From: Engraulis encrasicolus
Taxonomy: Eukaryota; Chordata; Actinopteri; Clupeiformes; Engraulidae
Direction: 5' to 3'
Assembly: GCF_034702125.1 (NCBI RefSeq)
Contig: NC_085875.1
Location: 49,932,007-49,996,006, forward strand
DNA length: 64,000 nt
Below the pieces are notes generated by a model, which ran no database searches, was not told the origin of the DNA, and saw nothing but the letters and a program-made list of their open reading frames with translations. Made by a program: the position numbers and the translations under genes. Shown in pieces: positions 47,030 to 58,934 of this stretch; position 1 is the first letter of the stretch, and every line of letters begins with the position of its first letter.

Positions 47030-47972
47030 CAGTGTTGCCAAAAGAAAATCAGCCAAAGTCGCTATGGGCTTGCTGAAAAGTCGCTAGAAGTCGCTAGATG
47101 ACGTCATGACGTTACGTATGACGTCACAATGTCACGCACGGCGCGCTGATCTAAAGAAAACGTGCCCACATGCCTTCGTCCACAGTACAAATGGGCGGTG
47201 CTAGCTACTTTTTGGAGATCAGAGCTTATCTGCAGCCCCGCTTAACCGTGGGAAACGCTTCTGACGGCGGCGCAGAGTCAGAATTATGTGGGAAAACGAT
47301 TAATTTGTCACTGAAAATGCATGTTTTAAAAAGTCGCCACATGCACCAAAAAGTCGCTAAAGGCGCTAGATGAGTTTTTTTGTCGCCATGTGCCCGAGAT
47401 TCACTGCGGTCGGTGCGGCCAGCCTGCTAGTGCTCATTTAAATTTGTCATAGTAGGGTAGACCCGAGTAAAGTTAAGTACAGGGTAGGCTACAGTTTAGG
47501 TAAATCAAATATCCTGTGTAACAACAAGACTCTGATCTAATTCCAAAGTGTAGCATAACTGTCAGTCCCAAAACATTAGTGACCATATCGAAGATTGTGT
47601 AATCTCGGTTTATGTTGACATTCGGTTCCTGCCATATCTTTGTCCCATATCGCTTGCCGTAGTCTCATACAAGCAGATGTACGTGCATGAGAATTCCTGT
47701 GCGTATCACAAAAGCTGCCACACTGGTGCATCATGTGTCACGTCTGTCTCTACCCGCCACTGGAAATGCATTGTGTGGTGTCGTGGGGAGGGATACTTAT
47801 TTGCCCATAGAGGTAGAACATACCTCTATGGATTTGCCTCTCACAAGACAAGCGAAATAGTCGGCCAGATTGAGCCTGAAAAGTCGCTAAGTCGCTAGAT
47901 GATTTTTTTTGTCGCCAGAGGTGGCCAAAAGTCGCTAAATCTAGCGACAAAGTCGCTAAATTGGCAACACTG
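47030..47972. mobile_element. CAGTGTTGCCA hAT MITE, copy 3 (intact)
   Basis: 943 bp, beginning CAGTGTTGCCAAAAG and ending TTGGCAACACTG, with a perfect duplication GTTGTGCG (47,022-47,029 and 47,973-47,980). AGTCGCTA words cluster in the first 70 bp and the last 90 bp, where transposase-binding subterminal repeats are expected in hAT elements. No transposase coding; the small open frames are shared with other copies but show no domain. Confidence 0.95.
47099..47126. promoter_or_regulatory. Paired CRE octamers in MITE copy 3
   Basis: Perfect TGACGTCA at 47,099-47,106 and 47,119-47,126, the same 20-bp spacing as in copies 1 and 4. Confidence 0.6.
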
Positions 47973-48566
47973 GTTGTGCGCGATCGACTGGATTCCGGTT
48001 AACTGGGGATGTGATGCACACATGACAAGACATCTGTTACACCAGGTGTGGCTAATCAACTGTGATTAGGACTGCAAATTCAGTTGCTTCGGTGGAGATG
48101 CGAACCAACAGTATGACTGGGGAACTATGACTCCTTCGGAGGCTGGATAACCACGACATGTCCACGACATGTCACAAAAGGCTGTGCAGAGAGAGAGAGA
48201 GCGATTAGCGCGTATCTGTGTGTGTGTGTATGTGCTAGGCCCGGGTCGGTACATGTATTCGTATCGAACCGATTTCGATACGGGGGTCACGGTTCGGCAC
48301 GCGCATTGCCACGCAGAATACTTCGGTACAGAAGTTTAATATTGCTCTGAACGCGGAACTGTTATTTCGCAAGAGTTTCCTTCAGGACCTATTTAACTGC
48401 TGCCACCTGTAAGCTCTGATTGGTCCGTGCGTGTAAACATGGCTATTGATTGGTCTAGGCAAACAATCTCTGATCTAGATAGCAATCTCCACCTCTCAAT
48501 ACAAACTGTACTATGTGGGAAGGTAGCCTAACATTGTTCTTTTGATGTTGCGAGAGAGTGCTAACC

Positions 48567-48785
48567 ATGGCGAGTGGCGAAGAGTTAGAAGACCCACCAT
48601 CATCGTTGAAGTCAATAGTGTGGGATAACTTCGGGTTCCCCGTGATATATAATGGCGATGGAGAGCGGGTGGTTGACAAAACAAGGACCGTCTGCCGTCG
48701 TTGTTCGACAGGTTTCAATTACTCGAGTGGGAACACTTCAAACATGCTAGCACATATCAAGCGACACCACCCAGATCGCATCTTC
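48567..48785 (+). pseudogene. hAT/ZBED transposase, BED zinc-finger part
   Basis: The start is ATG at 48,567 in a good context (ACCATGG). The frame encodes SIVWDNFGFPVI, then VCRRCSTGFNYSSGNTSNML and AHIKRHHPD, a BED finger (C-x2-C and H-x3/4-H) used for DNA binding. After HHPD the frame departs from the family; the next conserved block MRPYSTVEEAGF lies one frame over at 48,787. The linker usually between them is missing, so an internal deletion caused a frameshift here. Confidence 0.88.
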
Positions 48786-48786
48786 T

Positions 48787-49887
48787 ATGCGCCCATATTC
48801 CACGGTAGAAGAGGCAGGATTCCGATATCTACTACATGTGCTTGAACCCCGCTACACTCCTCCTTCCCGCAAAAGTGTAAGGGAATCGGTAGTGCCAGCA
48901 CTGTATAACAGAACGAGAGGCATTGTTGAACAGGAATTAAAAGCGGCACATTCGGTTGCACTCACTACGGATTCGTGGACTTCCCGGGCAACCGAGAGTT
49001 TCCTGACTGTCACTGCTCACTTCATTAGCACTGAGTGGGGCATGAGGACTGTGGTGCTACAAACGCGCCCTTTGCACGAACAACATACAAGCACGCATCT
49101 AGCTGAAAAGCTGACCGAAGTCGTGAGCGAATGGAACTTGAAAAAAAATGGGATGCCCCTGGCCGTCACCACAGACAATGCGAGGAACATTGTCAATGCC
49201 GTGGGGGAAGCGGGTCTCGGCCCGCATATAGGATGCTTCGCGCATACCCTCAATTTGGCCGCAAAAAAAGCACTCGAGATCAAGCCGGTCTCGCATGTGC
49301 TTGCCAAAATGAGATCTACGGTCTGATTTTTCCATCGCAGCACCACAGCAGCACACGTTTTGGAGTGCAAGCAAGAAATGCTGGGCTTGCCGAAGCACTG
49401 CCTAATTAATGATGTCGCAACTCGCTGGAACTCGAGCTTCGAGATGGTAGAGCGGTATCTCGAGCAGCAAGCAGCTGTTTATTCTGCTTTAGCAGAGAGA
49501 AGTGTCAGAAACAAAGACATCTGGAATCTTTCCGATCAGGGGCTATCCAACGCAGAGGCCATAGTTGACGTGGTGAGGCCACTGAAGACTATCACGGCAG
49601 TGATGAGCACAGAAACCACCTCATCCATTCCCATGATCCTGCCACTGCAAACTACACTTCTGAAATCAATAGCAACAAATACAGCCAATGCACCAATAGC
49701 AAGAGATATGAAAAAGGCCATCAGGGACAACTTCCAAGGCCGATATGATGACCCAGACCTCCGGGACTTCCTGAATAAATGTACTGCACTGGACCCTAGG
49801 TTCAAAACACTCAATCACCTGGATCCAACCAACCAGCAGAAAGTTCGTGATGATCTCATCAAAGAAGTTCTGAGCAGAGCAGAAAAG
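48787..49887 (+). pseudogene. hAT/ZBED transposase, catalytic part (exon 1)
   Basis: Blocks in order: MRPYSTVEEAGFRYLL, ALTTDSWTSRATESFLTVTA (first catalytic aspartate), VTTDNARNIVNAV (second aspartate), CFAHTLNLAAK (the C-x2-H of hAT transposases), FFHRSTTAAHVLECKQ, DVATRWNSSFEMVERYLEQ and LDPRFK. A TGA at 49,324-49,326 interrupts the frame just before FFHRST without changing register. The exon ends AAAAG|GTATGA with a 5' splice site at 49,888. Together with exon 2 it matches full ZBED1-like length. Confidence 0.93.
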
Positions 49888-50259
49888 GTATGAATATAAG
49901 AACTATTTTTTTTAATATACTATAAATATCATTATGATTATTATTATGAATATGATTATGATTGTTGTTGTCGTTAATATTATTATCATTATTGGCCTAA
50001 AAACCTGCCGTTTCCCCAGATGGGGTTTGGCCATACATTGCAATGACTGCTTTGTCTACCTGCAATACTAAATAACGCCAGCAGGTGGCCGTGTTAATAT
50101 TGCAATTTAATACTATTTCCCATCCACGTACAGCATTGTGGTCAGGTTGAAAAAATATTATTATTGTGTAATGACTACAAATGATATTCCTTAGGCTAAA
50201 GGGAACAATATGCTCTAATACTATATTTTAAATATATATTGTCTGTCTTTTTTATTTAG
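49888..50259 (+). other. Intron of the hAT transposase gene
   Basis: A 372-bp phase-0 intron: GTATGA at the start, a T-rich tract and TTTAG at the end. Splicing joins codons AEK and QKDT in frame. AT-rich, with ATTATTATT runs. Confidence 0.8.
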
Positions 50260-50718
50260 CAGAAAGACACCCCACTGACTGCAGCAGAGGACAGCCCATC
50301 CACTTCACAGGCTGAGGCCACTGCTTTGCCAGGGATGGCACAAGATGAAGAGGCATCCTCCTCCGAACCTCCTTTGAAGAGGTCAGCCATGGCAGAACTT
50401 TTTGGCTCATTGTTCAAAGTTCAGGAAAGGAACCAGCCTGATTTGAAACATCAGTTGCAGGAAGAGGTCAGTGGTTACATGGCAAAGGACTGCACCTCAG
50501 TTGACTCTGACCCTCTCTCCTGGTGGAAAGTGCACGAGTCTGTTTATCCAAATCTAGCCGTATTGGCAAAAAGTTACCTGGCCATACCTGCCACTTCAGT
50601 GCCCAGTGAAAGGGTGTTTTCCACAGCAGGTGACATAGTCACTGCCACCAGATCGACACTCAGCACCGAGAGTGTAGACAAACTTGTTTTTTTGAAGAAG
50701 AACCTTAAAATTGAATAA
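50260..50718 (+). pseudogene. hAT/ZBED transposase, C-terminal exon
   Basis: Begins QKDTPLTAAED and reads through PLKRSAMAELFGSLF, SWWKVHESVYPNLAVLAKSY and ATSVPSERVFSTAGDIVT to KNLKIE and stop. This is the hAT C-terminal dimerisation region; the E of SERVFS is the third catalytic acid. This exon is intact. Confidence 0.93.
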
Positions 50719-51180
50719 AGCTTTACAGTTGGTGATGGCAAATGCAGATGTTAATGTTAAAATGTTAAATTGAATGAGCACAATACACACAGCTGTACAT
50801 AGCTGATTAATGTGAAATGCAAAAATGTTATGTTGTTATCTGTGAGGCCTACAGCTCATGTTCACTGAGCTATGTGAATGTAAAAGGGCACTTGTGTATT
50901 GTAAGCTTATGTTAAAGGCCATGTGTGGCACTGATGCACCTATCAATATATTCCTTTCATGTCAATATATGACAATGTGGTGCTTGTTCACTTGTTTTAC
51001 AGAAAGTTGCAGCTATCTCAGCTGGGAATTTAAATAATAAAAAGCTGCATTTGAGGATAAAAAAAGCTGCCTTTTGATCATGTTTTTTTTTCCTGCACTG
51101 TACCGAAAATGTACCGAACCGTAGGGTCCAAAACCGAGGTATGTACCGAACCGTGACATTTTTGTACCGATCCACCCCTA

Positions 51181-51232
51181 GTATGTGCGCGTGTGTGTGT
51201 GTGTTTGTATGTGTGTGTGTGTCTGTGTCGGG
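51181..51232. repeat. TG microsatellite
   Basis: Interrupted GTGTGT run directly after the hAT duplication. A second TG/AG run lies before the left end at 48,190-48,228, meaning the hAT jumped into a TG-rich repeat. Confidence 0.85.
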
Positions 51233-51239
51233 GAACATT

Positions 51240-52280
51240 TGAAGTGAAGAAACAACCCTCCCCCACTTCAGCATCAGATGTTGGTGGTCTACAAGTCAAT
51301 CCTTGTTTACCCGACTATCTTGTAGCCCAGTCATGAAGTTCATAAAGCCATCGGTAGCCTATAGGCCAAGATATCCAAAATCCCTCCGCAAATTTCTGCA
51401 TTGCCTGAGTTCATAGGCTAAAACAACTTTATTTAGGCCTGACTTATTTAGCTTACTTTATTAGCCTTATTTAGGCCTATTATCGTATTTAGGCTTTAAC
51501 GTGGGCCTATTTTACAAAATATCGAAAGAAGGAAAAGACACGACAGACAAGTTGAGGCTTACTGATCGTAGCCTATTACAGCAAATCGAACATGCGCTTT
51601 ATGAACACACTATCCTGAGGGCAAACATCTTCTTGGCACTATTGAGATAACCAGGCCATGCCAGGAATTCAACTACCTGGGCACACACTAAAATACTGAC
51701 AGACTACAATTGCTTGGATCTTCAGTGGGTTTCGTGGGTCCGGGGGGATGGGTGGTGATGGCACGCTTGATGTATTTTTCCCCACCCCATGCATGCACGC
51801 GGACACACAGGGTCGGGACATTCACCCATTGACTGAGTGCGGCTAAATATGCCTGTTGCATATCGTAGCCTAATTATTCACACATCACGTCAAGTCACAA
51901 ATTAATAGTCTCTTACAGTTGACCTATGCCAAATGAACGTCCTCCCTGTAAGGCTGCACTAATTTAAACAGGTAGAGAAGTCGGCTTAGCCTATAGCCAA
52001 AGTCTATAAAATGTAGCCTATTTTTTGTAATTTCCAATTATCTAGGCTATGTTTACGATAACGATTTGTTGCGCTACGACGGTGCTCAAGACAAGTTGGA
52101 ACATAGTCATCTCAAGTGCTCCCATTAAAAAACGGCTGGGGTGTCACACCGGGAAGACCGCAGTCTTCTCTTTGCTGCCTAAATTGTAACAGTTTAAATG
52201 CCTCATCTCCAAGCAGCACAATCGAAACTATTGGCTATCTAGCTTGTGAGTTTGGCTGGTAGGCCTATTCAACAAGACGA
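51240..52280. other. Unassigned region
   Basis: No gene or repeat boundary recognised. TAGGCCTA/TAGCCTA words are dense. Confidence 0.4.
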
Positions 52281-52399
52281 GTCAATTGGAATTAGGTCTT
52301 GCGAAGAGTGGAAAGAGTTTCGTTACAGGCTACGTCGCGTGTGTGTGTGGGCGAGAGAGGGAGAGAGAGAATTTTATTTTATTTTATTTGTTTTATTTT

Positions 52400-52606
52400 G
52401 ATCCTGCTTTAAGTCAATGGGCGAGAGGGACGGATGAACCGGGTGTTTCATTCATCCCGACAGTGTCTACTGACACATAAATCCTTTTTGCCTGTAAACC
52501 TGACAACTTTGACTTTTCATACTTTCGGATATGTTAAAGTTTTTGAGTAAATCGCAGTGTTTAATTCGTCCCGTGTTTCATTAGTCCCTGCTCTCCCGTA
52601 CTGCCT
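52400..52606 (-). mobile_element. Fragment of a pogo-type end
   Basis: GTTTCATTAGTCCCTGCTCTCCCGTACTG in reverse resembles the GGGGAGACCGGG..GAAA terminus at 19,591. GTTTCATTCATCCC and GTTTAATTCGTCCC are repeated inside. No coding sequence. Confidence 0.4.
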
Positions 52607-52619
52607 AAACTGTAACAGT

Positions 52620-53540
52620 TTAAATGTGTCCTCTCCAAACAGAGTGTGTGTGTGTTGCTCTGAATAGCCACAGAAGGCTAGGCTATACTTTAATGGGTTT
52701 ACGCGCGCGAGGTCATCTAACTGTGGTCACGCCAGGTGCTATTATGAGAGGAAAACTATAGCACGTTGGCAAACATTAAAGTCAGTTTAAGCCATGCATA
52801 TGATGAACCAGTTTTCTTGTTTGAAAAAACACACTTCCCGGTGCGCAGGGTGCATGCATTTCTGACTGACCCAGATGAAATCGCATGAGGAACTCCATGA
52901 TTATGAGATGACATTGCATATATTTCCCAGCATATATTTCCCCTCTCTCTCTCTCTCTCCAAACCCAGTTGTACTTGGACTCACTTTTAACACCGCTGGC
53001 CTACCCAGGTGAATCGCAGCACACATTGTTTGCAGTGAGCCGTGCCGTGTGCGAGTGCTGTGTAACTTCACCCCTAATGTTTAACCTAGACTAGCGAGTG
53101 CAGTGTTGTAAATCACGTATGGAATAAGTGCAGCGATTACCTGCGTAGCCTACTTAATTATGGAAGTGAGTGTCATTTGGACTGCCTATGGAATCAAGCC
53201 TACTGTCACCAAGCTCTTCCTGTCTCCCCAGCCTCGCAATGGATGGACACCTGGCCACCGCTCCTCCGCCTCCTTCGGAACTGATGACTGTGGGGGGGAT
53301 CTCCAAGGAAATGGACATGGGACTGGATTTGGGATTTCGGACTTGTATAGATTTGGGGTGCCCCGGGACTCTTTTAGATTTCTGTTAGTTAATAAATATT
53401 ATTTTAAAACTCAATATTTGTGTCTTGGCGTATTTGTGGTGTACAGTATAGCCTACTCTCCAGGGTATTTGGTAACAAGGAGAGGTGTCGCTGGAAAAAT
53501 GCGCACTTTCTCACCTGCGACACATAACCCGACAGTTGCT
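52620..53540. other. Unassigned, possible retroelement 3' end
   Basis: An open frame at 53,160-53,549 (plus) has no recognisable domain. An AATAAATATTATTTT stretch near 53,390 followed by GTCTTGGCGTATTTGTGG resembles the polyadenylation part of an LTR, but no start or duplication was identified. A short AG run is at about 52,940. Confidence 0.3.
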
Positions 53541-53542
53541 TG

Positions 53543-54765
53543 CACTTAATTTGAGCACGAAAACAGCAATATCAGTCGCTTGCTAATTTTTTCCAATGTG
53601 ACAACATTAAATTCATTAGGGAAGTGTAGGTTAGGTTATCGCCCCAGCTGTTGGCGATGTAAGATAAATAGCCAACGCTTACACGCTCAAACGAAGCGCT
53701 GTTAGGTTACTGCGGTGAGGTGTATTGCACTCTCAGTAATTTTTACCAAACGAAAAAAGTATCCACATCCAGAAAACAAGTCTGAAGTTGCAATATTAGA
53801 CGTTTCAAATCTTGCGATGCGAGAATCGGTATGGCTTCTGGCTACACTCAATTTACATTTTGTCAGAGCTTGCACATTAATGGCAATTCATCCGATCATC
53901 ATTTAAAAAAAAAAAGAAAATTCATTACGTTATTTAGGCTATTCTTTTTATGACTCTTCCTACTTCCTGGAGGTGTTCTCACACAATTTATAGGCATGTT
54001 GTTATCCGCTGAATCGGTGCGTGCTGGTGAATATGAGCATATATTAATATGCCGTCAGCATCGTCTAAAATATTCCATATGGTAATAAACATTTTGGACG
54101 TCCAAGCTCACACGGGAGCGCTGCAATAGGTAAGCTGTAGGCCAGTGTTTCCCAAACTTTTGTGTCTTACGTACTGTGGTGTCCCCTAAACCTCTTTGTT
54201 GTGTCACTTAATTTGAGCACGAAAACAGCAATATCAATCGCTTGCTAATTTTTGCCAATGTGACAACATTAAATTCATTAGGGAAGTGTAGGTTAGGTTA
54301 TCACCCCAGCTGTTGGCGATGTAAGATAAATAGCCAACGCTTAAACGCGGCGCTGTAGGTTACTGCGGTGAGGTTTAGGCCCCCTATTGCACTCTCCGTC
54401 ATTTTTACCAAACGAAAAAAGTATCCACATCCAGAAAACAAGTTTGAAGTTGCAATATTAGACGTTTCAAATCTTGCGATGCGAGAATCGGTATAGGGGC
54501 TTGTGGCTACACTCAATTTAGGTCTAAGCTTACACATTTTGTCAGAGCTTGCACATTAATGGCAATTCATCCGATCATCATTAAAAAAAAAGAAAATTCA
54601 TTAGGCTATTTATTCTTTTTATGACTCTTCCTACTTCCTGGAGGTGTTCTCACACAATTTAATTAGGCATGTTGTTATCCGCTGAATCGGTGCGTGCGGG
54701 TGAATATGAGCATAATTAATATGCCGTCAACATCGTCTAAAATATTCCATATGGTAATAAATGTT
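53543..54765. repeat. 664-bp tandem duplication
   Basis: The segment starting CACTTAATTTGAGCACG (53,543) through TAATATGCCGTC...ATGGTAATAAA recurs from 54,207 with very few differences, mainly small indels such as GTATAGGGG for GTATGG. The unit includes a 110-bp spacer with a CAGTGTTTCCCAAACTTTT hAT-like end at 54,143. Confidence 0.93.
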
Positions 54766-54812
54766 GCCTACCCATTTGCGCTTGAATGTGTATTGTGTGT
54801 ATGCAAGAGAAA

Positions 54813-55032
<220 letters not shown>

Positions 55033-55234
55033 ACTACCACGTGGTAAAGCGTATAGCGAGCGCTCCCAAGTATAGCAAGTGCCCCCAAGTATAGCGAGCG
55101 CTCCCAAGTGCCACCTGGCGGTTGTTTGGGTACACTGCAGCTAGGCCCGGTACGTACCGAGGTGGATGACGTGGCATTACCTCGGTAAAGGGTGTGCATT
55201 GTAGGGGGACCGACTGTATGAGAGGGGACGAGGC

Positions 55235-55460
55235 TATATGCGCAGGGCCGCCAAAGAAAAGGTCGTGAAATACAAACCCATTGCTGAAATACTCAGGAAG
55301 GAAGAAGGGACTGAGAGGGCCCTGACGAATGGGTTCGTGGTGGGTTCAAGGGGACAGTGGTTCAACGGGAACAACACTGTACTTGGTACGATCGGTCTAT
55401 CGAAAGCTGAACGCAGAACCTTTGGAAAAGGATGGTGGGTGGCGGGGGGTTTCTCCTAGT
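55235..55460 (+). pseudogene. Possible retroelement C-terminal fragment
   Basis: The frame reads KEKVVKYKPIAEILRKEEGT, FVVGSRGQWFNGNNTVLGTI then GLSKAERRTF. A K-Y-x2-(I/L) lead-in followed by VGSRGxW resembles segments after the endonuclease core in some non-LTR retrotransposons, but I cannot assign it firmly. No other part of such a gene is adjacent. It could be any old coding remnant. Confidence 0.35.
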
Positions 55461-55639
55461 CCTTTGTGCGTGCGCTTCTTGGACCGAAACGTCGCGAGCG
55501 GTTGCAAACTGCTCAAAAATGGCGTATGTAGGCCTACCACTAGCTCTACCTGGAGAGCTCTTGTCGAAATTTTACAAGGCGGCGCATACAGTGGCAGACA
55601 GGAGCTGACAGAGGGGGCTGCAGTATGCATATGAGGGTT

Positions 55640-57030
55640 ATATAAGGGACATTTGTATCAAGCGAAAATGCCATAAAAATAGAGGCAAGGGCGTACCGGT
55701 CCCAGTGCAAAAATGAGCCACCTCATACATTATTTATCGAGTCCGATGCAAAAACAAACGAGATTAAGGAGCAGTACTGTTCATGTACAGGTGGGTATGA
55801 ATTAGCCTATTCGTCAGCATAAGTTATTAAAAGTAAGCATTGATATATAATATAGGCCTTAGTCCTCATCAATACTTGCCGGAACTTTTCCTACCTGTTG
55901 ATATGATACGCTGTCAGAAAGGTTACATTGAATCCAGTTAGGCGTAGCCTTGTTATGTAAATAAACCTATAGTTAGTAGGCTACAGTACGCCAGTGCTTA
56001 CCTACATACAAAAGAAAAGACATCCCTTTTCAAAATGTTACAGTAGACTATGCATGAAATTGCTGATTCCCATCACTGTCCAAAACCAAACTTACTCCTG
56101 GTTAGATATGTGTGCTGCTGCATTTGACAAGATGTTGTTTTCAGTTCCACAGGCTACTGTGCACACATTGTTGGACTGGTTCATACAATAGATTTGAAGA
56201 CACCAGTTCAGTCGTGCACAAGTCTACCACAGCAGTGGCATAAACCACGAGGTACTAAAGTAACTCCGCAGCCCGTGACAGCAGTCGTTGTGGTCAAGGC
56301 GAATGAGAAAAGGAAACGCAGACCTATATTCTGCCAGTACAGGCCTAGGTGAGCTACAACCAGACTAAACAGCACCCACTGTGTAAATATCAATGTAGCC
56401 TTCCCTATACCGTTCTTACACATCATGAACAAAGTGAATATTTCATACCGCCATGAACTGTAACCTTCCACCATAATAACTTCACTCATGTTTTTTTTTT
56501 TATTATTTATTTTAGAGCAGATGACATAATCAGAGATGTATTTCAGATTAGATGACAGAAGTAGAAATGCATGCTTTCTTCATTTCACAGGGCCATCTCA
56601 GAGATAACTGATGAGGATTTGGCATTATTAGGAGCTAACGGGGACAGCCATTTGCTACATAGTTAACAAACCACCAACAAATGTAATCATAGGTCAACAG
56701 GAGTACCCTCTTGAAAGTGGCTTGAGCTACCAGGTAAAATGCAAAATTAAGTTGACAGAATAAGCATAAATAACAACCCTCACAATTTGACATATTAAAG
56801 ACATTAAAGTAAGGGAAATATGTGTTCATTTTTAATTTGACCCATGCAACAAATGTCTTTTTTGGGAATCAGCTTAGTAGGTATTTGTTACATAGAGAGC
56901 ACCGTTTTCATTTCATTCACATTTGAATTCATGAACATAAAAAAACTGGACTGAGACATGCAACCAGTTTGTTCTTATTTATTTTTCTGACTCCACAAAT
57001 TACACGAACAGTCATCTGAATAAGAACTAG
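55640..57030. other. Unassigned region
   Basis: About 1.4 kb with only short open frames, no recognisable domain and no repeat ends apart from a T-run at about 56,490. Confidence 0.4.
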
Positions 57031-57034
57031 AAAT

Positions 57035-57406
57035 TAGAGATGGGATTTATGGCTCTTTGTCGGGATCCGGATCTTAGTGGCTCGTTCCTTTCAAAGAGCC
57101 GTTAAAAAAACTGGCTCTTTTTAAAAATTATTTATTCAGTGTTTAGAATGTAAATATCCACCTCAAGGTAATTTTGTCCAAACAACAACTAATTATTCTC
57201 CTGCTTCTAAAGACCGTTTTTGCCTCTTTGAGGCAAACAATTTTGTTTTTTCCCAAATTGAATTACTCTGGTCGAGGTCACGTGCTTAAAATGAATGAAA
57301 AATGAACGAAACAATGGTTGAGTGGCCCCCAGCTGTGATCCGGTTCCCATCGTTCACTTCAGGGAGCCGTTCAAAAGAACCGGCTCGTTCATGAACGACA
57401 CCTCTA
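57035..57406. mobile_element. hAT MITE, 372 bp, TAGAG ends
   Basis: Starts TAGAGATGGGATT and ends GACACCTCTA. A perfect 8-bp duplication CTAGAAAT flanks it (57,027-57,034 and 57,407-57,414). AAAGAGCCG and GGCTCTTT/GGAGCCGTTC words repeat inside near both ends. Related in type to 28,274. Confidence 0.93.
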
Positions 57407-57414
57407 CTAGAAAT

Positions 57415-57946
57415 GCATTCAGAGAATGCAGACCTCCGCCAAGGTAGTTCAGTTCGTTTTGGACATAGGGTATAGAGTCATGATGTGGTGTCATGCAGAT
57501 TTATACCATTTGTGTTCAGATAATTGAACCGCCAAGTCGTAACCAAATTATAGGCCTATTTATCTTTTATAATTTCCATGTCCTCTAGCTGTGGTCTGTT
57601 TATAAGCACAATTTTCTAGTGCAGCCGTCCCCAACCACGCGGACCTAGAGCGCAGTAATACATGTATATTATGTGTAATATGACAACATACGGTACTTTG
57701 TTTGAGCCGTTCACTTAATTATTAAATGAGAATGAAATGTGCAAGAAGCCCGTTATGCTAGTTGCATGGATGGTTGTGGAGTGTCAGATGTTGTTTTGGG
57801 CTATTTCGTAAGGCTGAACAAACTTTTGGGAGGTAAATGTATAGGCCTACAGTAATTTCTAGCAGTTTCAATATCGTGGCACCAACGCTGTGCGAGACAT
57901 GTCAACTCGACTGACCGCAACCACCGGAATCATAATTGCCTACAGT
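57415..57946. other. Spacer with two transposon end fragments
   Basis: GCAGACCTCCGCCAAGG at 57,428 is a relic of the Helentron-like 3' subterminal segment seen at 23,335 (in reverse). CAGCCGTCCCCAACCACG at 57,622 looks like a lone hAT end. Nothing else recognised. Confidence 0.45.
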
Positions 57947-58837
57947 CAGTGTTGCCAGAAGAAAATCAGCCAAAGTCGCTATGGGCTTGCTGAAAAGTCG
58001 CTAGATGACGTCATGACGTTACGTATGACGTCACAATGTCACGCACGTCGCTCTGATCTACAGAAAACGTGCCCACATGCCTTCGTCCACAGTACAAATG
58101 GGCGGTGCTAGCTACTTTTTGGAGATCAGAGCTTATCTGCAGCCCCGTTTAACCGTGGGAAACGCTTCTGACGGCGACGCGTCAGAATTATGTGGAAAAA
58201 CGATTCATTTGTCACTGAAAATGCACGTTTTAAAAAGTCGCCACATGCACCAAAAAGTCGCTAAAGGCGCTAGATGAGTTTTTTGTCGCCATGTGCCAGA
58301 GATTCACTGCGGTCGGTGCGGCCAGCCTGCTAGTGCTCATTTAAATTTGTCATATGCTTAGTACAGGGTACAGTTTAGGTAAATCAAATATACCTGTGTA
58401 ACAACAAGACTCTGATCTAATTCCAAAGTGTAGGCATAACACAAATGACAGTCCCAAAACATTTGGTGACCATATCGAAGATTGTGTAATCTCGGTTTAT
58501 GTTGACATTCGGTTCCTGCCATATCTTTGTCCCATATCGCTTGCCGTAGTCTCATACAAGCAGATGTACGTGCATGACAATTCCTGTGCGTATCACAAAA
58601 GCTGCCACACCGTGGTGCATCATGTGTCACGTCTGTCTCTACCCGCCACTGGAAATGCATTGTGTGGTGTCGTGGGGAGGGACACTGATTTGCCTCTCAC
58701 AAGATAAGCGAAATAGTCGCTAGATTCGGCCAGATTGAGCCTGAAAAGTCGCTAAGTCGCTAGATGATTTTTTTTGTCGCCAGAGGTGGCCAAAAGTCGC
58801 TAAATCTAGCGACAAAGTCGCTAAATTGGCAACACTG
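57947..58837. mobile_element. CAGTGTTGCCA hAT MITE, copy 4
   Basis: 891 bp, CAGTGTTGCCAGAAG to TTGGCAACACTG. Flanks CCTACAGT (57,939-57,946) and CGTACAGT (58,838-58,845) agree at 7 of 8. Collinear with copy 3 throughout. Confidence 0.93.
58006..58033. promoter_or_regulatory. Paired CRE octamers in MITE copy 4
   Basis: Perfect TGACGTCA at 58,006-58,013 and 58,026-58,033. Confidence 0.6.
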
Positions 58838-58934
58838 CGTACAGTGCCCCTGACGACACTACACTTGTTTGAGGAGCTCCTCCTACCTAGGAATAGAGAG
58901 CCATGTAGCCTGTGTAAACCCGTTGATGAGGGTT

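Larger units (their letters stand above)
48236..51180 (+). mobile_element. hAT (Ac/ZBED-type) transposon, nearly complete
   Basis: Starts TAGGCCCGGGTCGGTAC and ends GTACCGATCCACCCCTA, flanked by a perfect 8-bp duplication GTATGTGC (48,228-48,235 and 51,181-51,188). Subterminal GGTTCGGTAC / GTACCGAACC words recur at both ends. The 2.9-kb element holds one transposase gene with an intron. This is the least decayed large element in the window besides the Tc1. Confidence 0.95.

Noticed and set aside
53160..53549. Host protein-coding gene of 129 codons
   Set aside because: No domain, no splice context; polyadenylation-like sequence overlaps the frame, suggesting a retroelement end.
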